Source: Linepithema humile (Eukaryota > Arthropoda > Insecta > Hymenoptera > Formicidae). From it: a DNA stretch of 64,000 nucleotides. Position 1 is the stretch's first letter. Each line of letters begins with the position of its first letter. The stretch covers positions 44,112,931 through 44,176,930 of the forward strand of contig NC_090128.1 in the NCBI RefSeq assembly GCF_040581485.1, in the 5' to 3' direction. The translations under genes were made by a program, and so were the position numbers. Shown here in pieces: positions 54,791-64,000 of the stretch. The notes beneath the pieces are model-generated. The model did no database searches. It worked only from the letters and a program-made list of their open reading frames with translations, and was not told the DNA's origin.

Positions 54791-57700
54791 TTTGAGAGCG
54801 AGGGTTAAGACACATGGAAATGACGTGAAATGGATGGAACGAGAATCGACGTTGAAACTCAATTCGATTGATTCGCGAAGTTACTTCACCACCAATCTTT
54901 TTATCGTTTTCATATTTCACTTTTTTTCTTTACAGAAACTGTCGATACGCGGAACACGAATAAGAATTTGTATGTTACACATCTGGTGTCTGAAATTTTG
55001 CTAAAGATTATTGTATTCTTGTATTGCAATGAAAATGTATAAACGATAAATCAAGTTTCAAAACGTATAATTTAAATACAGAAAAGATAACTTTCAGCAA
55101 ATTCTCTTTATACTTCGAATAATTTAACCTTTGTTCAACCGTAGTGAGAGACAAATTTTACAATGTAATTTTTAATACATTCAGATTAAACAATGGGTCT
55201 TTGAGAAGAAAGGAGAATTTGTTTGAACGTGAATATAATTTAAAAAAAATAATGAGTAATATATATAATAATTTTATATAAATTTTGTCTCGTAAACAGA
55301 AGCCTCCCTCCCTCGTTCACGGCAAGTTCCGCCAAAGTCCCCTATGGCGAATTTAACACTTCGGCGAACTTAAACTGTAATAACCATGATCGATGAAACA
55401 TTGAAAATGTACTTCATTTTATGAGGGGACATGTTGAGTATTTTTAAATTTTAACTAACCAGTGGCTCATATTCGACTCTCATGTATCGCTATTAATATC
55501 TGTAAATATTTATTCGTCAATTTCGGTCAATTTGCTAAAATTATAAAAAATATATATCTATTAGTACATTTGTCTTTAATACTTCGCTGTAATGTTAATG
55601 GAGATGTATTGTACAATATTTTTTAAATAAAGAGTCCAATCCGTGATATAATTATTTTGTTATCTTTAATAAGATATATCTAATGCAAGCAACAACACAA
55701 TTTTTGAAATTACAGCGATGTCATAATCAGATGTGTCACGTTCAGAAATTCTATCGATTAAAACATTGAAATATTAATGGAATAATTTAAAAATATCAAA
55801 AGTTCCAGATTGAAGTTTTTTCTATCTAATGGATATCACATTTACTGTTAAAAAATTGAATATAAATCAAAAAGGTCATATTGTTTTCACAATAAAAAGA
55901 GAAAAATCTAAAAGGAAAAATACTAAATAATTAAACACTTTAATCAAACACTTATTAAACGCATTAATCAAAATGATGCAATCGAGATCCAAATGTCGAA
56001 AAAGTTTCAACACTTTTGAAACTACGCGAATTTTAATCTGCAAATTCGAACATTTGACACTTTGTAAGTTCAAACATTTCAACTAATTTGGTATAATTTA
56101 CGCGTAATGCTTCGAAAACGAGCACAACCGACTCTCCAAAATCCATGATGGCCTCAATGAACGCACATTGTGTATGCGCACTGTCAATATTTTTACAAAC
56201 GCGATGAAAGCTCGATGAATTATCTGGAACAATAAGACCAATACGCCGATCACCTCCGACACTCTCAATGGAATACAAATGGTACTGAGCAAACAACAGA
56301 GATCGACAGTCCTCTGGAAATCGAACGCCCGCCGCCACTAGTGTCCTCCACCGTCAGAATCAATGATCGATCCGACCCCATTCCTCCCTTGCATTATTGC
56401 GACCCTCATTCTATTACCTATGCGTCGACACATATACATACATTCTCGATACGGCCTCCGTCGCTTTTGTCGTGATACATAAATGAAACGTTCGTATTCA
56501 GTTTACTGTTTAGGTCCCCTCTAAAGCTTTCCGCCGCGCGTAAAAAGTGTCTCGAATAAGATAACCCGCTTTTTATTTCCTTTTTCCACTTTATATTTCA
56601 CCGATTAACGATTACTCGATTAGCAATTTAATGTTAATCGATGAACGCTGAATGAATCAAGGATATACTTAACAGTTTAAATTCCCGTTCGATGTAAACT
56701 ATTATTATATTTTAATAAGCGGAGAAAAATTGATAGAGCAGATTATTTCAAGCATAAAGCGTTATTATCGCACTGACACAATTCTACAAATTTAGTTTAA
56801 CGCTAAAATGTTAAATTTAATCTTATTTGAAATATGTTGTATCTGCATCTGCATTGTCAATCAATTAATTAATAAAGCATTGTGATAAATCGCAGGGTAA
56901 AATTTTAATTAAAGAGAAGTCCAAATATCTTATTGGAGGAGATTGCTGGTAATAATCAGGATTTTTAAAAAGCGCATTAACAAACCTATCGGAAATCGGA
57001 AAGCTATAATCAATGGCAATCTGTGATTAAAGTTTCATTACGGAAAAATTGGGAGTAAATTTCACGAGGAGGAGTTCGCCGTCTCCTGCTTTGAATCTAC
57101 TCTTCCCTCCCCCGCGTCTCTCCTCTCTCTTTTCTCGTTAGACCGGTACGTGCGTTTCCCTTCGGCATACATCTTGGAGCGTAATCGCCGGAATAGTTTT
57201 CAATCGATCGATCGGCAGCCACGGGTGCTGCTGCCTGGCCGCGCCGTCGCGCCGCGCCGCGCTGCGCCGCGGAAAAAGAGCACGCGCGGCCGCCCGCCGC
57301 AATTCGCGACTGCGTTATATACAGCGTATCATCCCCTCCGCCACGCCGCGAGCCCCCGCTCCATTCCGGCATGAATATCGGAGGCTGCGAGTTCAAATAG
57401 CGAGCGGAAGCAATTTCGCCGTCCTTCGGGAATGGCCTTGGCATGACTGCCGCCGGGACGCCCAGCGTCTCGTCGCATCAATCGTCCATTGAATGAAACT
57501 CAACGAGGCTGCGGGTACGGATCGTAATAAAGCGTAGTGAAAGCAATAGAATAAAATCCAAGTCGCGATTCCGTTATACCTTTTGACGTGTCGCGGATAG
57601 ATAAAAAGGTGCAGTCGGGACCGCGGGACGGGTATTAATCGAAAGAGATGAATTTGCCGCGGGTGAAAAATCCGCTCTCTTGTTGCAGCGAGACGTTTCG

Positions 57701-58935
57701 CGTCCTTTCGAGTGGAGACTTAGCAGCCGGAACGACCGATGGTGACCGGCAAAATCGCGCGCTAATGGCGACGACGAGGAAAATTTATGTGCGTGAGAGG
57801 ATTGCGAGCGGCGCTGGCTGAATTATTAGGATGGTTTGGGTGAACATTTTAACTGAACCTCCGCTCTGCTAAGCGTTAAACGGAGAATAAATGTCCCACC
57901 TACGTGCGTGTATCCGGATATTGAAATTTTATTCAAGCGATTCATCTCGTACATTCGCATATCCGTATTTATGTAACGAGGTCTTAACTTTGCATCAAGA
58001 ACAAGGAAAACGTACTTTATGTATTTTTCTGTGCGAGTCGATCAGCATAAGGATTTGTAGCGGATATGTTTTGCATTCTTTTAAATAAAGATCACACAAT
58101 TATCTTTTCTCCGCGCACTCTACGTACACATAAATTTGTAGAATGTTTCGTCTCAATATTAATCATCATAAAATAAAGAACGATTCTAAAACAAATAAAT
58201 CGTTATCAAAACTTTGCAGACTTTAAACGATCCGATAAGCGCGCACCGTCGTTATATATGATAGAAGGCAATGACTTTTGACTCGTTTGCTTTCGCAAAC
58301 AATACTAAGGCCGACAAAAGACGACGATTTCGTCGTTCTTCGACCTGCTTTCGTGCAAGTTTCCGTGCAAGTAATTGCAAGGCAAGTCGGTCGGTCGGCC
58401 GGCGCGACCACTGCATTCGCATATAGGTACTTCCGGCGTCTATAGTTGCAAGTAAGTATACGACGCCTGTGGCAGCGCTCCCCGGTGCATCTGATATTGC
58501 CATAAGCGGCGGATAACAGGCCAACAATGAATAGGCGGCGAGCGTAATGCATGCGACTGTAACAGTTGTACTAAAGCAAAACCGAGTGGCTTTAATAACT
58601 AACATCGAAAGACATAAAGCAGGAACAAAAACTGCAAGTTAAATTTATAAAATTGTTGCATCAGAGATACTTTGATTTTACAGAAAAAGTGCAAAGTACA
58701 TTTTTTTCCTTTTTTAACCATTTAATTTTCCGTGAAATATCTTCACTAAATATTTAAATATTGAAACACTAGAAATAACTCATTCTTTAAGAGCTTAAGA
58801 GCTTGTTCGGAGCTTCTGAGGTACAATTAAATAATGAAATTTCATTTTTAATTTAAATTCTGGTGAACTTAATACTTGGAATTAAAATTAATTCAAATAT
58901 TAATTATGAAGATATTCAATGCTGAAGTCTTGGGT

Positions 58936-58961
58936 AAAAAAAAAAAAAAAAAAAAAAAAAA
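58936..58961. repeat. 26-base A homopolymer
   Basis: Uninterrupted A run in intergenic DNA. No target duplication or retroposed gene body was recognised upstream. Confidence 0.85.
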
Positions 58962-61900
58962 CTTTAATTCATCAAATAACCTGTTAAAATTAAAATCTAT
59001 TACGGTATCATGCGATTTGCATGATATTGTGTTTGCAAACTGGTTAAAAATCTAAATGTGAATTTCGGTGTTTATTTCCGCTTGTAGAAAACGTATAAAC
59101 TCAACTGAGCGCAATGAACGAATTGAGCCATTTACGTAATTAATGTTGGTTAATACTCGTTAAGAGCTGAAAGCTGGAGAGCGTCGCAACTAATAAAATA
59201 ATTAGTGAACTGCGAGCAATGCTGCACGCTTATTAGAATTCACATTATATTTTGCAACATACACCAGATTTACTATGGTTAAAAGCGATAAATTAATGCG
59301 CGTTGATATTTCGGATTCCACGCTCGGCGAAATAACCGCGGAAGATTCAATTTCGCATAATAGTATAACACAATCGGCAAAGATTAGTATTTCGATGAAT
59401 GTTCGATGAATTAGTATGTTCGATGAATCGGCCAAGGCACTCGTTATCAGAGTTAAGGCTAATTATACAACGCGACTAAATCATCCGGCAGTGACACCGG
59501 TAGTTGCATCCAGCACCTGGTGCAACATTCTGTACGTCGTTGCCGCGCACAGATTGCACCCATGAGCGGTAACCGCGAGAGCGCGATGGACACCCTCGAC
59601 ATAAAGCGCATTTGCATAGCATGCTCCGTGGCATTGGCATAACTGGAATTTTTCTGCATTAGCATTCCGCTGTGCGCGTTACAGCTGCCAACATGTTTCG
59701 TGTTTGATACGCTACAAAAATGCATTAAAATACTGACTGTTCAACACAGTAAATATTTTTGTGATTGCGTCATTTACGACCATTCTTTCCTCTATTTATT
59801 TTCATCACTGGAGTCTGGCAACTGGATTAGTTTAACATGTAATATAATTTTTATGATCATAATTTATACCAAATAATAATCATAATTACAAAATTGCCTA
59901 TAATATATAATTTAATAGCTATCATAAATTTACTTTCATAAATTTATAAGCCCTTCACCGTAATATAGATGCATCTTTGAATTAATTAAATTGTTGTAAA
60001 AGTAAATGTAAAAATAAAATGACATTAGCAATTGAAAATTTAGTTATGCAAATAAATAAAAAGATTTATTGCTCGGTTAATTTCGTATGAATTCCTCTTT
60101 AAAGGAGAATTTTAATTTAATTAAAGTTATCAAGATTAATCTTTCAGCTTTAGCATATTGGGTTGAAATTTCCGATAAAAAAAAGATAAAAGCCACTCCA
60201 ATTATTACATATATTATCCTAGATTACTTTTCAATAAAATATAATATAAAATAATAATATAAATTAATAATAAAAAAACTATATTTGCCATTGTACTGCT
60301 AAGCTTTTAATAACAATTGGACGTATCTATATATTTGCAACTAAAAAATTAATATTAAAAACTAAAAGAATGCAAGAGTGAAGATAGCGTATAATAAAAT
60401 TAAAATTTTATTAAATAAAAGATAATTGACTTCAATGTCATTAATAATTTATTAGATAAAATAAAATGGGTCATTTTTCAAATAATTTAAAAACGATTAA
60501 TCCATTCAACATAAAAGAGATGCAATTATAGAATGCAATTATAAATGCAATTCAAATTAGAAAAAACAAATGATATGCGAATATGAGTCATAATTTTGGC
60601 CATTTTTAAGCGATAAAATTATATTAATGCTGTCCCGAAATCTAAATCTTTCGTTTTGACGTAACGAATTAACGTTCGCATTAAATGTGATATTATTCAA
60701 TTGCGTTTGTCAAACATAATCTTGGTAAACGAAACTAGATTAAGATGAGTCGAGTGGATTGAAATATGAAATGAGACAAAGCGGATTCAAAGTACTTTTT
60801 GAAAGAAAAAAACGAAAACGACGACTCATTAGGCGTGTCGTTCGGTAGGCACGGAATAATATTGTAAGCCACGACCGTGAGCGGGATGAATACCGCATAG
60901 CAGCGTGAATATAAGGTAGCGTATAATACATATATGTCTGCTGCTCGCGGTAGTTACGTGACCGGAGAACGAAAATAGATGCGCGCGCCCATTTTCCGTC
61001 ACGCCGTACGGCATATGCTCGTGTAGCTTATCGCGCACGTTCCATGGCCGAAGTAATTCCGCGTATCGGGATAAGGAAAAGCGTACGGAGGTAGGTTCAA
61101 CAGCCTGCATGAGACATCGTTGCGACGCCACTTCCGCATCGTGCCGGAACTTTCGAAAAAGGGATCGTACGCATTTTATCGAAAGGCATGCGACTCATCC
61201 GCCACGCAAAACGGCCAGAAAAATGATGTGCAAAATTCTACGCGCCTCGCCCTACATAAATTCTCGCTGAGGATTTTCCGCCTTCGCGGAAGCGAATAAC
61301 CCACGATAAACTTATTTTGTCGTTATCGTTTTCCCACTTTGCGGAATGTTCTTCGATCGGTTGGGTTAAAAAGTCGTATCTCTAAAAATCTTGCACCGTT
61401 AGAGTTCAAAGTTCACGAGACTTTTAATATTCGCTGAACTGAATTAAAAACATTGAAGATTAATCTGTCAAACTGCAAAGTATCGATATTAAATTCACTT
61501 TGCATTCATTGACTTTTATGATATGTTGATTATTACAAATTATTATGATATATATAAATTTTATGATAATTATATTATATATACACAAAATATTAATCAT
61601 AATTACAGCCGGAAAAAGGCTAAAATCGAGCGTGCTATTTCTTCAAATAAATTTTTCAAATATATTGGGTTCTACTTGTTATTAATAGTTGAAAATTTAA
61701 TTGAAAAAAATTATTTATATACTATAATATTTATATCAACGAAAGATAATTTTTTTAGACTCAAACACGTTTCGATTCAATCTAATATTATAACTTCGTT
61801 GCCGTGATGGCTTTCGAAGATATCTACAAATGAAATAAATGCAGGTGGTGCTTTGTAATTTCACTCGAAACGTATAATAACAAGAGATGGGTCGCCGCAA

Positions 61901-63339
61901 AGCACATACAAATTGAAAGACTTAAGCCTGTAGCGTGTAATTTGTACATACATTAGCTTCAGAGAGAGAGAGAGAGAAAGAGATAGTGCGGTGCTGATGT
62001 GCGATCGTTAATCGAGCCTCGCGCGTATCATCGCGCAGTGAAATTTATACGCGATGAATGCAAAATTGCCACTCGTACTTATGACGACGCTCGTGAAATT
62101 CCGAACGCCGCATTAATGTATATGCGCGCAGTACACTTATTAATACCAGATATATATATATTGAAACGTAAAAAGGTCATTAAACAGATTTAACGGCGAC
62201 AGGGAAATCATTTATTCATATTTATAGCCTTCGGGCAAAAATTATTCGGTCACGGCAATATCATTATAATCGTTATTATCAACAACATTTATTATGCTAT
62301 AATATCTTTTTGCATGTTTGTAGAAAAGTTTTTACAAGAGAATCAATTATTATGTTGTAAAAATAATTTGGTTTTACTCGCAAATTAAATTTTGTATAAA
62401 ATCATATTTAATATAATTGTTTCGTTTATAAAATTGATTTACACATTACTGAGAAATAGCTAAATAATAAAAGTGCAATGTAGGTACGTTAAAAATGTTG
62501 ACGTACCATATTTAGTGCTAATTTAGTGTAACTGTTTTATTTATACCGCAAATATAATTTTTATGCTAACACAAATAACCATATTTAATTATAGAACCTA
62601 AATGCGAGTCAGAATATTTAACAAATACGATATCAGTTTACTTGAGTGCAAGTGACAAGATGCAAAAGATAGATTAATTGAAAAAGTCAATACACGATCG
62701 CGAATGTATTTAGAAATAATAAATTTAGTACCAATTTCAAGCTATTTTACGAACCGATCAATGCATTGAATTTATATAATATTTATATAATTTATGTATG
62801 CGGTAAGAGTCAGATTATCTGAAAAAAAAAATATATTTAGATATTTAAAATAAATCTTATATAAAATTTGTAAAATTTTATTTCATGTTCGTGAAATCTG
62901 TAAAATCTGTCACCAACAATATCTACAAATATTTGAATAATTCTGTTATCATATTCAAATTAAAATTCTCTTGTATTGTGCTACTTGCTAGTATAATTGA
63001 ATAATATACATTTTGCGAGGAGAATGAAGATCACACATAATTCATGAAACTTCAAGCATCATATAAGAGAATCTTTTTCTTCGCTAGACAAATTTTAACG
63101 TGTATCCTCGAGGAATCTTTTGTGTCGAACTTTTTTATCGTCTCTCCACAATGTCTTCCCTTTAGTCATGATTTTGTTTTATGAGAAAAACAAGTAAAAC
63201 AAGTTATGTGACAAAGATATAAAACGCTCATTCTAACTCGCGTCGAGAGAATTTTTCATCGCTTTAAACACACAGCGCGTATCCTGCCTATTTTATCGGT
63301 TGTGAACTTAAGGTAGGGCTCCGTTTGTGTTCGATAATT

Positions 63340-63513
63340 ACTTTCCACTCTGGAGATCAGTGGAAGGCTAACAGAAAACTAAATATAATCGTGTCGCGTA
63401 TCTTAGACCTCGTGCTCTTTTTAAGTGTTATTATAAAGCTAAAGATCGATCAATATTTCCTTCACCGCACTGCCGAGGTCGTGGCAAAACACGCTAACAA
63501 AATTACGATATAA
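63340..63513 (+). pseudogene. Possible cytochrome P450 (CYP4-like) fragment
   Basis: The frame contains SGDQWKANRKL, which fits the P450 helix-C pattern W-x-x-x-R and resembles CYP4 sequences at this place, followed by RILDLVLFLSVI and VVAKHANK, where CYP4 proteins have a similar spacing. The expected TPTFHF segment after the Arg is missing, the frame stops after 62 codons, and no heme-binding or other P450 exon is visible nearby. It may be a decayed gene scrap or a chance match. Confidence 0.3.
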
Positions 63514-64000
63514 ATATCAACACATTCATGTAAAAATACATACACATAATTGTTATATAGTAATAACAATAATGATAAACAACAATAAAAGTCGAGTTAC
63601 TTTAATCTTTACATACATGAGAAACTCTTCGTAAACGATACGCATTCTAATGTTGCAAACAGCAAAGATAAAGATATGCTAAAGTTTCAAAAATAAATTA
63701 AACTCACCATTATGTATAAGAAATACAGATCTCGAACGCGGTAATGCGACAAAAGTCACAGACCAAGAAAGCTCATTAAAGTTGAATTATTAGATTTGCT
63801 GCTTCCAAGAAGTTATAAATAAATTTTAATCAGCTTTGTAATGTAAAATTGAAGAAATCTTCTTCATGAAAGAAAAGATATAATTTAATTCCTTTAATGA
63901 TAGCATCTAATATAAATAATAATTTCAAATGTCGAATAATACGCTTTCATCATCAAAATAAGACAGAATTGTATGCGACGTCGTCCGGAATTCAATTTAA

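Larger units (their letters stand above)
54791..64000. other. Gene-poor right end
   Basis: No gene recognised beyond a P450-like scrap near 63350. A GC-rich, CpG-containing island lies at about 57090-57480, with a minus-strand TATATAA at 57315-57321, and could be a promoter or first exon, possibly of TMEM132. Short minus-strand frames at 56033-56338 and 58252-58605 are unassigned. A long AT-rich desert covers 59740-60720 and 62200-63050. A GA dinucleotide repeat lies at 61962-61982. Confidence 0.4.

Noticed and set aside
57097..57444. 115-codon minus-strand frame in a GC-rich island
   Set aside because: Arg/Ala/Gly-rich reading of CpG-rich DNA without signal peptide or domain; more likely a promoter-type island.
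58252..58605. 117-codon minus-strand frame with two hydrophobic stretches
   Set aside because: I considered a membrane-receptor exon or the missing TMEM132 leader. There is no donor in the required phase and no recognised motif.

Overview
The window is from the nuclear genome of an insect, most likely an ant or another aculeate hymenopteran. It has AT-rich non-coding DNA, GT-AG introns, a group III (bee-venom-type) phospholipase A2, insect-style mobile elements and the ordinary animal genes RAD23, DPM3, MRPL16, TMEM132 and a ropporin. The taxon is an inference; no species marker is present. Almost everything recognisable lies on the minus strand. No bacterial features, CRISPR array, rRNA or convincing tRNA was seen.

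Layout. 1-1125 (+): the 3' exons of RAD23. 3055-5207 (-): two compact housekeeping genes, DPM3 and mitochondrial ribosomal protein L16. 5208-11903: gene-free DNA that probably includes the TMEM132 3' UTR. 11904-42652 (-): a giant TMEM132-family gene, nine exons in consistent phase giving 1469 residues, with its signal-peptide exon not found. Its introns hold a hAT-type palindromic MITE (16698-17419), degenerate zinc-finger remnants (23698-24517), an antisense intronic gene for a secreted acidic repeat protein (25739-27229, +), a 1.24-kb foldback element with 9-bp target duplications (29010-30251), and a young Penelope-like retroelement in a head-to-head inverted arrangement (31064-34801).

44022-46785 (-): a complete four-exon secreted phospholipase A2 of the bee-venom type behind a TATA box. 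48382-54790 (-): a five-exon ropporin / radial-spoke-RSP11-like gene whose product is about twice the usual length because of a long acidic insert. 54791-64000: no gene recognised apart from a short cytochrome-P450-like scrap near 63350.

The most novel item is the intronic gene at 25739-27229. It encodes a signal peptide, Asp and Ser tracts, and six evenly spaced 22-25-residue Ser/Glu-rich units that each end in a furin-like RxxR site, which looks like a precursor for a set of acidic, possibly phosphorylated, secreted peptides. Exon limits were set by hand from splice signals, phase and remembered family similarity; no database search was possible.
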